From Vibrio sp. 05-20-BW147 (GTDB lineage: Bacteria; Pseudomonadota; Gammaproteobacteria; Enterobacterales; Vibrionaceae): a DNA stretch of 64,000 nt. The notes beneath the pieces are model-generated. The model worked only from the letters and a program-made list of their open reading frames with translations. It searched no databases and was not told the DNA's origin. The stretch covers positions 1-64,000 of the forward strand of contig NZ_SZTO01000021.1 of NCBI RefSeq assembly GCF_013369385.1, read 5' to 3'. This document shows, one piece after another, positions 24,488 through 33,707 of this stretch. Every line of letters begins with the position of its first letter. Position 1 is the stretch's first letter. Position numbers and translations under genes: made by a program.

Positions 24488-24973
24488 CTACTGTGTTGTC
24501 GCGAGATTCGTCTCACCCTGCTGATAGGCTTCTGTGCCCCACAAAGGAACAGACGACAGACTGTGTTTGAAACTGCCTTCTGTCTCTTTGGTGGTGTAGG
24601 AGAGATAGAGAAGCGTTTGGTTTTTTTGATCGTAAATACGACGCACCTTCATCGTTTTAAAGAAGATACTTTTTGATTGTTTGAAAACCACTTCTCCCGA
24701 TGAGCTTTTATCGATCTTAGCGATCATCTCTGGCGTAATACTGCCAGTTTGGCGGCAAGAAATAGAGCTGTCACTTGGGTCGGACAGGCTCAAATTGGCT
24801 TCGATAGACGCAATATGGCAAGTGACCCCGGTGACCACTTCATCTTGTAAAGAGGTGATTTTGATGTCTTTTAAAGTAAACCAGCCTAAACCTACGTCGC
24901 CTACTTCGTTGCCACCACAGCCAGACAGCAGCGCAGTGGTCGACAAAACCGCTGTAAGAATTTTTGTTTTCAT
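24488..24973 (-). CDS. creA: CreA-family protein, predicted lipoprotein
   Basis: A 161-aa exported protein of the CreA family: VTCHIASIEA, SISCRQTG, GEVVFKQSKSIFFKTMKVRRIYD and AISAVP-like SSVPLW all align with E. coli CreA in order. Unlike E. coli CreA, the signal peptide ends in a lipobox (ALLSGC), which predicts membrane anchoring. The function of CreA is unknown; the name comes from the creABCD locus, but no creBCD genes are here. AAGGATAAGG precedes the ATG. Confidence 0.88.
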   Translation of the reverse strand: MKTKILTAVLSTTALLSGCGGNEVGDVGLGWFTLKDIKITSLQDEVVTGVTCHIASIEANLSLSDPSDSSISCRQTGSITPEMIAKIDKSSSGEVVFKQSKSIFFKTMKVRRIYDQKNQTLLYLSYTTKETEGSFKHSLSSVPLWGTEAYQQGETNLATTQ

Positions 24974-25162
24974 GACCTTATCCTTGATAACCCTCGCGAA
25001 CGATGGAAGTTACCTTACCAGCTTTCTATGTTGAATGTCTCTAGCTAGATTGGTTATTCTCACGTCACGCAAGTTTCTGATTAGCAAATTGATTAGAACC
25101 AAACGTAACCACATGGTATGGTATGAGCCTTGCAGGAAAATGAGAAAAAAGAGGTTAACAGT

Positions 25163-25273
25163 ATGAAAAAGACATTCGTTGTGCTGCTGATTTCGTTAGG
25201 CCTGCTTGCAGGGTGCGCTGCACCCCCTAAGTCGACGATCTGTACGCCCAAAATTTGTGATATCTGGAATTAA
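25163..25273 (+). CDS. 36-aa predicted lipoprotein
   Basis: A short frame reads MKKTFVVLLISLGLLAGC and continues 18 residues to end DIWN. It has GAGG 8 nt before the ATG, a positively charged start, a hydrophobic core and a perfect lipobox (LLAGC). The mature part has two more cysteines (ICTPKIC). Its stop is 2 bp before the ATG of the next gene, so the two are probably translated together. I do not recognise it; small lipoproteins of this form are often missed in annotation. Confidence 0.75.
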   Translation: MKKTFVVLLISLGLLAGCAAPPKSTICTPKICDIWN

Positions 25274-25275
25274 AC

Positions 25276-25782
25276 ATGTCAAATCAATTGCCGATGGTGA
25301 GTAAGAAAAATCAGTGGCTATACAGTCAGGTAGATTGTGAGTTTCCCACCAAGGAAAGCCTTGCTGGATTAAAACTCTACCGCGACTCCGTAGAGAAGAG
25401 ATCCACCATTGAGCTTGATGTGAAAGCGTTGGCAACCGAGGAAGTAACGATGGAGCATTATCTGGTTGACTTCCATCGCCTAACCATCATGTTCGCCATT
25501 CTGCAAAGTAAGCGCTGGCATTGTGAAGCGGATCAAGCTTTGTTGATCGAGTTTCTAACACAAATTATCCTTTCTGCTGAGCACGATCTGTACGTTAGCT
25601 TTGTTGCAGGCGAGCCTGTTGGGGCTGCTATCGTCACCCATCGCGATGAGCAGTTACTGCTTTCCGATGTCGTCTTTAATCAACACTTCGAACTTCCAGG
25701 TCTAGAAGTTTATTTATCCGCACTAATTGGTAAGTTGACGTCAGAAATGCAAAATGTTGAGAAAATTTTAATCGAAATTTGA
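25276..25782 (+). CDS. Unrecognised 168-aa protein, possibly GNAT-like
   Basis: A soluble protein. The segment LYVSFVAGEPVGAAIVTHRDEQLLLSDVVF (about residues 112-141) resembles the central strands of GNAT acetyltransferases, but I see no clear acetyl-CoA loop (Q/R-x-x-G-x-G/A), so the family is uncertain. It starts 2 bp after the small lipoprotein and lacks its own ribosome site, which suggests coupling. The 48-bp gap before the HD-GYP gene contains no terminator, so all three may be one transcript. Confidence 0.7.
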   Translation: MSNQLPMVSKKNQWLYSQVDCEFPTKESLAGLKLYRDSVEKRSTIELDVKALATEEVTMEHYLVDFHRLTIMFAILQSKRWHCEADQALLIEFLTQIILSAEHDLYVSFVAGEPVGAAIVTHRDEQLLLSDVVFNQHFELPGLEVYLSALIGKLTSEMQNVEKILIEI

Positions 25783-25848
25783 TCAATGTCGTAATTTTCT
25801 ATTATTGAACCACTATCATATCCCCACGATTTGGAGTGTGGGATTCAT

Positions 25849-27618
25849 ATGAGAACTTTTGTGCTTTTTTGGGTATCGCTGATTGGGGTAGGGTTCAATT
25901 CCGCCTTGGCTGAGACACAGTGGCAAACACGGCAAGTTCTCATATTGCACTCTTACGATGCGTCCTATCAATGGACTCAAGATATGCAAAGAGGTGTCGA
26001 GAAAGCGATTGATAACCTTGATGGTGACGTTCGCTTATCCGTGGAATACCTCGACACAAAGCGAATTTCTTCACCTGAATACTTGCAAAAAACGGCCGCT
26101 TATCTGAGCGAAAAATATAAGAATTATCATTGGGATGGAATTCTAGTTACTGATGACAATGCCTTTCGGTTTGTTCAATCTTACTTCCCTGCAGAGTTAG
26201 TGAAATACCCGATTGTTGCGGTTGCTATTAATGACTTGGACTTGCAACATCGTCTGCCCTTCGACAACATCAGTGTCACTTACGAACGTGATCTCCTTGA
26301 CGAAAACCTTGATGTGATTCACCAGCTGCGCCCTAACATTAAAAAACTCTACTATCTGGCGGACAAAAGCATTACCTCGGATTTCATTCGTCTAGATGTG
26401 CGAAAAGCGATGGAAAAGTATCCCGATATCGAGTTGGTGGACATTTCTGACAAAACACTCGACCAGGCAGCGGAGTTTCTTACTACGGTTGAGCGAGATG
26501 ATGGCGTATTGCTGACACACTACAACACAGAATTGGAGCAAGGAATCTTCCACTCATACAAAAAGATCGCCAATACGGTGGGTAGTCACAGTCAGGCTCC
26601 TGTTTTTGTCCTTTGGGAACTCTATTTGGGGCAAACCGGTATCGTGGGAGGCTACGTTAACCGCTCCGAAAAATTTGGTTTAAATGGCATGCTTCTCCTA
26701 GCAAAAAAAATGGGGTTTGATGTAACGAATTCTCAATCGATGAATGCTGCTCAAACGCCGATATTTCAGTACGATGCTTTAGAAAAATATGGCATTGAAG
26801 TGAGGCAACTACCCAAAAACGCTGTCATAGTTAACCAACCTGTCTCGTATATCAGCCGTCATCTTCATGTTCTCTTGATTTCTGGTGTGATCATTGTTTC
26901 ATTGTCACTGGTTATCGCCATGCAGTTCATGACAATTCAGCAGAAGAAGTTACTGAACCTCAAAAATCGGAAAATTGTCATGCTACAAAAACGTACGCTA
27001 TCCGTACAAAAAGAGATGATACACGTGTTGGGAGAGGCCATTGAAACACGATCTGGTGAAACTGGAAATCACGTAAAACGAGTAGCACAGCTTTCCGTAG
27101 CGATTGGGCGTCTATGTGGTCTAAGCCATCGAGAACTTGAAATGCTTGAAATCGTTAGCCCTATGCATGATGTGGGTAAAATCGCTGTTCCAGAAGCCAT
27201 CCTCGATAAACCAGGAAGGCTAACTCAAGATGAAAGAGCGATTATGCAAACCCACTGTGACGCGGGACATCGTTTACTCAACAACAATAAGGCGAAAGTG
27301 ATGAAACTGGCCGCTATTGTTGCCTACGAACACCATGAACACTGGGATGGTAATGGTTACCCCAACGGCATACGAGGTGAGCAGATTCATATTTTCTCAC
27401 GCATCACCGCCATTGCTGATGTATTTGACGCTTTACTAAGTGAACGCTGCTATAAAGCGCCTTGGGAGCTGTTGCGTGTGGTCGCTTTCTTTGAGCAACA
27501 AAAAGGGAAACAGTTTGATCCTCAGTTGACGGATTTGCTTTTAAAGAACATTGAAGATTTTGTTGCGATTCGTCTTTGCTATCCAGACGTCAACGAATCA
27601 CTTCGTCAGGCTATATAA
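25849..27618 (+). CDS. Membrane sensor with HD-GYP phosphodiesterase domain
   Basis: A 589-aa protein. A signal peptide (to about residue 23) leads to a periplasmic domain of about 300 residues starting RQVLILHSYDASYQWTQDM, typical of ABC-type substrate-binding-like sensor domains. A membrane helix lies near residues 340-363. The cytoplasmic HD-GYP domain has HDVGKIAVP, EHHEHWDGNGYPNG and DVFDALLSERCYK, so all metal ligands are present and it should hydrolyse c-di-GMP. The start is ATG 25849; an upstream TTG gives a non-conserved extension. The ligand is unknown. It may be co-transcribed with the two genes before it. Confidence 0.9.
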   Translation: MRTFVLFWVSLIGVGFNSALAETQWQTRQVLILHSYDASYQWTQDMQRGVEKAIDNLDGDVRLSVEYLDTKRISSPEYLQKTAAYLSEKYKNYHWDGILVTDDNAFRFVQSYFPAELVKYPIVAVAINDLDLQHRLPFDNISVTYERDLLDENLDVIHQLRPNIKKLYYLADKSITSDFIRLDVRKAMEKYPDIELVDISDKTLDQAAEFLTTVERDDGVLLTHYNTELEQGIFHSYKKIANTVGSHSQAPVFVLWELYLGQTGIVGGYVNRSEKFGLNGMLLLAKKMGFDVTNSQSMNAAQTPIFQYDALEKYGIEVRQLPKNAVIVNQPVSYISRHLHVLLISGVIIVSLSLVIAMQFMTIQQKKLLNLKNRKIVMLQKRTLSVQKEMIHVLGEAIETRSGETGNHVKRVAQLSVAIGRLCGLSHRELEMLEIVSPMHDVGKIAVPEAILDKPGRLTQDERAIMQTHCDAGHRLLNNNKAKVMKLAAIVAYEHHEHWDGNGYPNGIRGEQIHIFSRITAIADVFDALLSERCYKAPWELLRVVAFFEQQKGKQFDPQLTDLLLKNIEDFVAIRLCYPDVNESLRQAI

Positions 27619-27762
27619 AAGCGCTACTTCCTGCGCAATTATGATCATTGGTTAAGTTAAATTGCCATTTTTGCCGATGAACTCCGGTTTTCTGACAACT
27701 TTGCTTCTTATAGTTGCTTGGTTCGCAATTCTTTTATTTTTCGTTTGAATCCGGGGTTAGCC

Positions 27763-28431
27763 ATGATTACCAAAACTGTAAAGTGTGTGATTTTCGACTG
27801 TGATGGAACCTTGGTAAATAGCGAGACGCTCTGTTGTCATGCCTTAGTGAATGTGTTTGAACAATTTGGTGCTCATATTTCACTAGAACAGTGTCTAGCT
27901 CAATTCAAAGGCGGCAAGCTAGCTGATGTATTGACGGATGCGATGGTGTTGGCGAAGCTCAATATTTCGCTGGATTTGTTAGAACCCGCCTATCGTGATG
28001 AAGTCCGTCGGCTGTTTAGTGAGCAGTTGGAGGTGATGCCTGGAGTAGAACTGCTGCTCAATTATTTGGAAGAGAATGGCATTGAGTATTGTGTGGTCTC
28101 TAATGGTCCGAGAGACAAAATTGAAATGTCGCTGGAACTGACAGGCTTATTAGAACGATTTAAGGGACGAATTTATTCGGCCTTTGATGCCAACAGCTGG
28201 AAACCTGATCCCGATCTCCTTATGTACTGCGCTTTCCACATGGGATTCTCATCTGATGAGTGTGTTTATATTGATGACACCCCAAAAGGAGTCGAAGCAG
28301 GGCTTAATGCCGATATTGAAACCTTTCAGCTTTTCAACGGATACGAGATAACGCAGTGCTCAGATGCCCGAGTGACTCAAATCGGGCACCTTGAAGAGTT
28401 GGTTGATATTTTGCGCAAACGCACATTTTAG
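27763..28431 (+). CDS. HAD-superfamily phosphatase, YieH-like
   Basis: A 222-aa HAD hydrolase. Motif I is FDCDGTLVNSE (residues 10-20), motif II is CVVSNGP, and motifs III-IV are KPDPDLL and YIDDTPKGVEAG. The sequence aligns along its length with E. coli YieH, reported as a 6-phosphogluconate phosphatase. I start at ATG 27763; the extension to 27718 is not conserved. The enzyme is cytoplasmic and stands alone. Its end overlaps the stop of the convergent zinc-ribbon gene by 4 bp. Confidence 0.87.
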   Translation: MITKTVKCVIFDCDGTLVNSETLCCHALVNVFEQFGAHISLEQCLAQFKGGKLADVLTDAMVLAKLNISLDLLEPAYRDEVRRLFSEQLEVMPGVELLLNYLEENGIEYCVVSNGPRDKIEMSLELTGLLERFKGRIYSAFDANSWKPDPDLLMYCAFHMGFSSDECVYIDDTPKGVEAGLNADIETFQLFNGYEITQCSDARVTQIGHLEELVDILRKRTF

Positions 28432-28643
28432 TGATAGGCATTGGTTGCGGAATGGACATAAACCGGACGGCTTTTATAGATCGGTGCCATCTGTAAACAA
28501 CGAATTGCGCTAAGGCTCTTAGTATGGAAGCCGCATGAAGCGCAAGTGAACTTTTCACCATCGGATGAAATAAAATATTCATCATGTTGGCAAAGTGGGC
28601 ATCGAGTGTCTTCGTTCAGTTCAATTTTTTTATAAATATTCAT
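28428..28643 (-). CDS. Small zinc-ribbon protein
   Basis: A 71-aa protein with two Cys-x2-Cys pairs, CPLC and CASC, spaced 16 residues apart, which form a zinc ribbon. I start at ATG 28643 (MNIYKKIELN); the frame runs 27 codons further up but the added part looks random. No family name can be given. It is convergent with the HAD gene, with a 4-bp overlap of stops. Confidence 0.65.
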   Translation of the reverse strand: MNIYKKIELNEDTRCPLCQHDEYFISSDGEKFTCASCGFHTKSLSAIRCLQMAPIYKSRPVYVHSATNAYH

Positions 28644-28872
28644 GTTTATCACCAGCAGCAAAGTAGACTCAGTTAGAATAGCGAAATGTTTACTTTTGGT
28701 GCATTCTTTCACTCCGATAAACAAGTTATTGAGAGTAACATCTCAGTATTAGGTGAGAACTAACCTGTTTTCATATCAGATTGCTCTGTAGACCGAAAAG
28801 GTGACGATCGCATACCCGCCTATTTCGATTGCTCGTCGCTGGATAGAGTTGTGATCAAACTTAACACAACAT

Positions 28873-28897
28873 AAAAGCTCCTTTGGGAGCTTTTATG
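28873..28897 (-). terminator. Terminator of the chemoreceptor gene
   Basis: Arms AAAAGCTCC (28873-28881) and GGAGCTTTT (28886-28894) with a 4-nt loop lie 22 bp after the chemoreceptor stop; the minus-strand stem ends in a short T-run. Confidence 0.75.
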
Positions 28898-28915
28898 TTG
28901 ATGTCGAGACTTCGC

Positions 28916-30349
28916 TTATTGAGTTCGATATTGTTTAAGGATTTGTGACAGTGAGAAGGTGGCCTTGGTGAGATTCGCTACTCCCGATGACGACTGCTGT
29001 GCGACGTTGCGTATCGTATTTGATTGGCTGCGAATATCGCTGAGCTCTGAGGCAATGTCGTTAGCGACCGCACTTTGCTCTTCAGCAGAGGTGGAAATTT
29101 GAATACTCATGTCCATCAGTACTTTCGCTGAGTCGGCAATCGATTTGACGTCTGTGCCGATTTCTGCAATCAAATCACTGCTGGTTTTCGCTTGACTGAC
29201 CGTTTGAGCGGTAATCGAAGCGATGTTTTGACTCTCTGTTTGTAGCTTCTCTATCATGGCTTGAATTTCAACGGTGGCCGCCTGAGTGCGGCTTGCCAAG
29301 GTTCGAACTTCGTCGGCAACTACGGCGAAACCACGCCCTTGTTCACCCGCTCTCGCCGCTTCAATCGCTGCGTTAAGTGCCAGCAGGTTTGTTTGTTCAG
29401 AGATGGCATTGATGGTGGTGATCACATCATTGATTTGTGTCGTGTTGTCATTCAACGTGGATACTGATGTCGATGCTCGCTCAATGTAGCTAGAAAGCTT
29501 ATCAATCTCTGCAATCGCGGATACAACACGTTTATGACTGCCTTCAATATGATGGGTATCGCGCTCTGTTTGATGCGTCGCTTGCTGAGAAATCGAAGAG
29601 ACTTCTTTTGCTGAAGCAGTCATTTGCTCCATAGCGGTCGCCACGGAGTCTAATGAGGAATACTGATTTTGGATTTGCGTTTCGCTGAGCTTCATCTCTT
29701 TTTCAAACGAAGCACTGGTTTCGCCCATCGTGTTTGCATTCTCTTTTACACTTTTTACTAGATCGGTCAGAGTGTCCATGGCTTTGTCTAGCGCACAGCC
29801 TATGGTACCAAATTCATCACGACCAGGATGGAAGCCGAGACGAGAAGTTAAATCGCCTTCACCAATCTTCTGTGTTGTGGTGTAGAGGACCCACAGTGCG
29901 CCACCAAGGAAAGTTGCGACCCAATAACAAAACAAACCAAAAGGAGCGAGCCACAAATAGCTAAGCAAAAAGGTAGTGAGGGCAGAGGATCTTGCTTTCT
30001 CATCAGATTGTTTCGTGTTCGCAGTGAGCTGATAAAACTGGCCATCGGCTCCTTTTAATGACACGGTAGTCATGCCATCTTTGTACTTTGCTTCAGTTGC
30101 ACTTGCGGCTTTAGATACGCCACTGATGGCCAAAATGGCGTCACTGTTAGGATGGCTGACGATCCCTTGTAAGCGATTTTGCGCGGCGATTTTAGCCTGC
30201 ACCTCTATCTGCTCGAGTTGGTTAACATAACGGGCACCTGAAACACAGGATAGGGCGAGGATAAACAGGGTGACGATGACCCAGATTTTGTCATTGATCG
30301 ACATTTTGATAAACAAGCGGTCGATGGTCCTAAATTCAACTTCTCTCAT
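28916..30349 (-). CDS. Methyl-accepting chemotaxis protein
   Basis: A 477-aa transmembrane receptor. Helices at about residues 22-41 and 127-155 flank a short periplasmic domain of about 85 residues, smaller than classical ligand domains. A HAMP domain follows (about 156-205). The signalling tip EQTNLLALNAAIEAARAGEQGRGFAVVADEVRTLA near residue 320 is intact. There is no C-terminal CheR/CheB-binding pentapeptide. The start at 30349 has GGAG 5 nt upstream. The ligand is unknown. Confidence 0.93.
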   Translation of the reverse strand: MREVEFRTIDRLFIKMSINDKIWVIVTLFILALSCVSGARYVNQLEQIEVQAKIAAQNRLQGIVSHPNSDAILAISGVSKAASATEAKYKDGMTTVSLKGADGQFYQLTANTKQSDEKARSSALTTFLLSYLWLAPFGLFCYWVATFLGGALWVLYTTTQKIGEGDLTSRLGFHPGRDEFGTIGCALDKAMDTLTDLVKSVKENANTMGETSASFEKEMKLSETQIQNQYSSLDSVATAMEQMTASAKEVSSISQQATHQTERDTHHIEGSHKRVVSAIAEIDKLSSYIERASTSVSTLNDNTTQINDVITTINAISEQTNLLALNAAIEAARAGEQGRGFAVVADEVRTLASRTQAATVEIQAMIEKLQTESQNIASITAQTVSQAKTSSDLIAEIGTDVKSIADSAKVLMDMSIQISTSAEEQSAVANDIASELSDIRSQSNTIRNVAQQSSSGVANLTKATFSLSQILKQYRTQ

Positions 30350-30562
30350 ATCTGCTCCATATTGAGATCAATTCGTCGCTAAAGTTATAGTGATACCGAA
30401 AGATTTTATGAGAGGAAGCTCAAGGTTGTATGCAATTAATGATATGTAACATTTTAATATTGTGATCGCTGCTGTATAACCACATATAACAGGATGTATA
30501 AAGAAGGTTTGTGTGATGCAACCTGTTACACACTATTTCCCCACACATACTAAGGAGTGGTC

Positions 30563-30682
30563 ATGTCAGAATTTGAACTGAAAAATGATGAGACACTGGA
30601 GTGGCTGGACGCGATGGAAATTGGAATCGATTTGTCGCAATACCCAAATGAAGAGAATGACGCAGACAGCGATGTCTGTTGA
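30563..30682 (+). CDS. 39-aa acidic small protein upstream of acpH
   Basis: A short frame starting MSEFELKNDETLEWLDAM, preceded by AAGGAG 8 nt before the ATG. It has 39 residues, strongly acidic, without a signal or membrane segment, and ends SDVC. It ends 20 bp before acpH and is likely in the same transcript. Strong ribosome site and biased composition support a real gene; I do not recognise it. Confidence 0.65.
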   Translation: MSEFELKNDETLEWLDAMEIGIDLSQYPNEENDADSDVC

Positions 30683-30702
30683 TTCACCCCTGACACACAA
30701 TC

Positions 30703-31296
30703 ATGAACTACCTTGCCCACCTACATTTAGCGGATGTTGCCAACAGTGACATGTTAGGTAACTTACTGGGCGACTTCGCCAAGGGTGACCCAAGCAAACA
30801 ATATTCACTGGAAATCGTGCAAGGGATTCGTTTGCATCGCGCCGTCGATAAGTTTGTTGATACACACGGTATCGTGCAAGCGTGCAAAAAACGTTTCCCA
30901 GAACAGCAGCGACGTTTTGCGTTAATCGCTTTAGACATGTTTTGGGATCATTGCCTTGCGATGCATTGGCATCGATACAGCGATATCTCTTTAGATTCAT
31001 TTGTGCATCACGCGCAACGAGAAGTGGCAAAACACGACACCAAAGATCTGCCTCCCTCTTTTTTACTGTTGAATCAACGCATGTGGCAAGGCAAGTGGTT
31101 GCAGTCATATCGTGAGATGGACAATATCGAGTTTGCGCTGCACAGAATGTCACAGCGTCGACCCAGATTGTCGCCACTGTCTGAATGTCACGCCACATTG
31201 CAAGACGAATATGAGCATTTTTCTAGCGCCTTCGAAACGCTTTATGCCGACACATTGCAATTTAGCTGCAACCAACAGAAAGAGTTTGGCTTGTAG
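30703..31296 (+). CDS. acpH: ACP phosphodiesterase (AcpH)
   Basis: A 197-aa HD-domain-like hydrolase that removes the 4'-phosphopantetheine group from acyl carrier protein. The opening MNYLAHLHLADVANSDMLGNLLGDF aligns with E. coli AcpH, and the metal-binding residues in LAHLHLA, GDF and FWDHCLAM are present. Length is normal (E. coli 193). It follows the 39-aa acidic protein and precedes an RNA helicase 52 bp away on the same strand. Confidence 0.9.
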   Translation: MNYLAHLHLADVANSDMLGNLLGDFAKGDPSKQYSLEIVQGIRLHRAVDKFVDTHGIVQACKKRFPEQQRRFALIALDMFWDHCLAMHWHRYSDISLDSFVHHAQREVAKHDTKDLPPSFLLLNQRMWQGKWLQSYREMDNIEFALHRMSQRRPRLSPLSECHATLQDEYEHFSSAFETLYADTLQFSCNQQKEFGL

Positions 31297-31348
31297 ATAG
31301 AGATATTTATCTGGCTCTGCTACAATCCGCGCTCATTTTTTGGGGGCA

Positions 31349-32608
31349 ATGATGACAAACCACTTTACGCAACTTGGATTAGACAAATCATTAAGTGAGC
31401 ACGTGTCGGCGCTGGGTTTTACGACACCAACACCTATCCAGCAGCAAGCGATTCCACATGTACTCGATGGCAAAGATTTACTTGCCGCAGCTCAAACCGG
31501 TACTGGAAAAACCGCAGCATATGGTTTGCCTATCATCCAGTTATTAATGCAGTTGCCTCGCCTAGAAGCAGAACGCAAATTGCCACGCGCACTGGTTTTG
31601 ACACCAACGCGTGAACTCGCTCAGCAAGTGTTTGATAACATGCAGCAATATGCTCAGGAAAGTGGCCTTGATATCGTTACCGTATACGGTGGAACCAGCA
31701 TTCGCGTTCAACAAGAACAGCTGGCAAAAGGGGTGGATATTCTTATCGCAACCCCCGGCCGTTTATTGGATCATCTGTTTACTAAGAAGACATCACTGAA
31801 CCATTTACAAATGCTGGTGTTGGATGAAGCCGATCGCATGTTGGATATGGGATTCCTACCTGATATTCAGCGTTTGATGAAACGAATGCCTGAGCAGCGT
31901 CAAACTCTGCTATTCTCTGCCACGTTTGATACGCGCATCAAAGCACTGGCGTATCGCTTAATGAACGAGCCGATTGAAGTGCAAGTGGCACCAGCCAATA
32001 GCACGGCAGACAATGTTGAGCAAATGGTCTATCCGGTTGATAAAAAGCGCAAAAGTGAACTTTTGGCCTATTTGATTGGTTCTCGTAATTGGCAGCAAGT
32101 ATTGGTGTTTACCAAAACCAAGCAGGGCAGTGATGCGCTGGTGAGCGAGCTCAAGCTAGACGGCATCAAAGCGGCTTCGATCAATGGTGATAAATCTCAA
32201 GGCGCTCGGCAAAAAGCATTGGATGATTTTAAATCGGGCAAGGTGCGCGCGTTGATCGCAACGGACGTTGCTGCTCGTGGCCTTGATATTGCCCAGTTAG
32301 AGCAAGTGGTGAACTACGACATGCCGTACAAAGCAGAAGACTATGTACACCGTATTGGCCGAACAGGGCGTGCTGGTCAATCTGGCTTAGCGGTATCGTT
32401 TATGTCTCGTGACGAGGAGTACTTGCTAAAAGCAATCGAAAACTTGCTGGATAAACGATTGCCGCAAGAATGGCTCGCAGGATTCGAACCGAGTGAAAAT
32501 GAAACTCGTTTGGACGATAATCCTGCAAAACGCACTAGTCGTTCTGCAGAAAAGCGCAAACTAAAGCAAAAGCTGAAAATTCACCAAGGTCGTGGCAAGA
32601 AGCGCTGA
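31349..32608 (+). CDS. DEAD-box RNA helicase, RhlE-like
   Basis: A 419-aa ATP-dependent RNA helicase. The Q-motif region (FTTPTPIQQQAIP), Walker A AAQTGTGKTAAYGLP, VLDEADRMLDMGF (DEAD), SAT, TDVAARGLDI and HRIGRTGR are all present in order. A basic C-terminal tail (about 45 residues, KRTSRSAEKRKLKQKLK) suits RNA binding. The overall pattern is closest to the RhlE group. The start is ATG 31349 or 31352, with GGGGG upstream. It ends 8 bp from the convergent EAL gene without a visible terminator. Confidence 0.92.
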   Translation: MMTNHFTQLGLDKSLSEHVSALGFTTPTPIQQQAIPHVLDGKDLLAAAQTGTGKTAAYGLPIIQLLMQLPRLEAERKLPRALVLTPTRELAQQVFDNMQQYAQESGLDIVTVYGGTSIRVQQEQLAKGVDILIATPGRLLDHLFTKKTSLNHLQMLVLDEADRMLDMGFLPDIQRLMKRMPEQRQTLLFSATFDTRIKALAYRLMNEPIEVQVAPANSTADNVEQMVYPVDKKRKSELLAYLIGSRNWQQVLVFTKTKQGSDALVSELKLDGIKAASINGDKSQGARQKALDDFKSGKVRALIATDVAARGLDIAQLEQVVNYDMPYKAEDYVHRIGRTGRAGQSGLAVSFMSRDEEYLLKAIENLLDKRLPQEWLAGFEPSENETRLDDNPAKRTSRSAEKRKLKQKLKIHQGRGKKR

Positions 32609-32616
32609 ACTCGCGT

Positions 32617-33420
32617 TTAGGCAATAGAGACCGAAGCAAAGGTGTGTTCTTGCTCTAATGAGTGAGGCATCGATAAAAAATAACCTTGGTACATGTCGAG
32701 ATTGAGCAACTTCATCTGTGCGAGTTGTTGTTCGGTCTCAATGCCTTCGATCACGGTCAATGATTGCATCTCTCGCGCAAACGCCAATGCTGAGATCAAG
32801 GGCTGTGTGTCGCCCTGCTCATACTGCTGAAGCAATGAACGGTCTAACTTGATGATATTGGGTAGTACGTTACGTGTTCGTTCTTGTGTGGACGCGGCAA
32901 TACCAAAATCATCAATTGCCCACCAAAATCCATTTCGTCTCAAAGAATGAGTTGCGGTTCTCAATTCTTGTTCACAGTTCACTTTAACTTCGATAAGTTC
33001 CATCACAATCTGCTCTGGAGAAAGATTGGCTTCACGGATCGTTTTTAACAGGAAGTGGTAACTGAGTTCCTCTAAGGCCAGTCGTTCAACGGCATGGGGC
33101 AGCACATTTAGAAAAAGCTTCTTGTTGCGATAACTAGAACGAGCAAAATTGCGAATGTGCATAATGCGACTTAAACGTTCTACGTTAAGTTGATCGATGG
33201 GTGATATTTCCTCAGAGTGAAAAAAATGATCTGGACGGACAAAAGTCCCATCAGCGCATTGGATTCTCACCAGTGCTTCCAAGCCCACTAAAGAAAAATC
33301 CTTTTTATAGATAGGTTGAAAAACACTGCGAAGAGTCATGCTTTTGTATTGGGCGATAAACTGTTCGCCTCGTTCAGAATAAATATACTCGTTCAGCTTC
33401 TCTGCAGTTAACGTGTTCAT
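32617..33420 (-). CDS. Stand-alone EAL-domain protein
   Basis: A 267-aa protein made almost entirely of one EAL domain. The signature is GLEALVRIQ (about residue 47), followed by LNVLP, MELIE, IDDFG, IIKLDRSLL, IEGIET and YQGYFLS. The metal and general-base residues appear present, but the loop after DDFG lacks the usual GTG-S-Y-S and reads IAASTQERT, so c-di-GMP hydrolysis is uncertain. It has no membrane segment. Its layout resembles the EAL protein at 45.4 kb. The next 287 bp (33421-33707) have no gene; they hold the palindrome TGGTTCATAGAACCA at 33541-33555. Confidence 0.85.
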   Translation of the reverse strand: MNTLTAEKLNEYIYSERGEQFIAQYKSMTLRSVFQPIYKKDFSLVGLEALVRIQCADGTFVRPDHFFHSEEISPIDQLNVERLSRIMHIRNFARSSYRNKKLFLNVLPHAVERLALEELSYHFLLKTIREANLSPEQIVMELIEVKVNCEQELRTATHSLRRNGFWWAIDDFGIAASTQERTRNVLPNIIKLDRSLLQQYEQGDTQPLISALAFAREMQSLTVIEGIETEQQLAQMKLLNLDMYQGYFLSMPHSLEQEHTFASVSIA

Positions 33421-33707
33421 CTTACGGCTCGAAATTATGACCAGAGCGACTCTATGCTCAAGCCCATGCGAAAAAATGTGTACTGTGCGGGGTTAAGTCT
33501 TATTTGCTCAACTTTCTAATCAGTGCACAGTCACCGACTTTGGTTCATAGAACCATAAAAAATCTATTACCAGAGTCACTATCTAACCCACGTAGAGATT
33601 AGTGAGCAAGTAAAGATAATTATAATATTGTGAATTGTCGAAGCAGCTCAAACTTTGTAGAGAAGTTAGCTTTTTTGTTAGGTGAATAGCGGATGTAAGG
33701 TCCAGCT

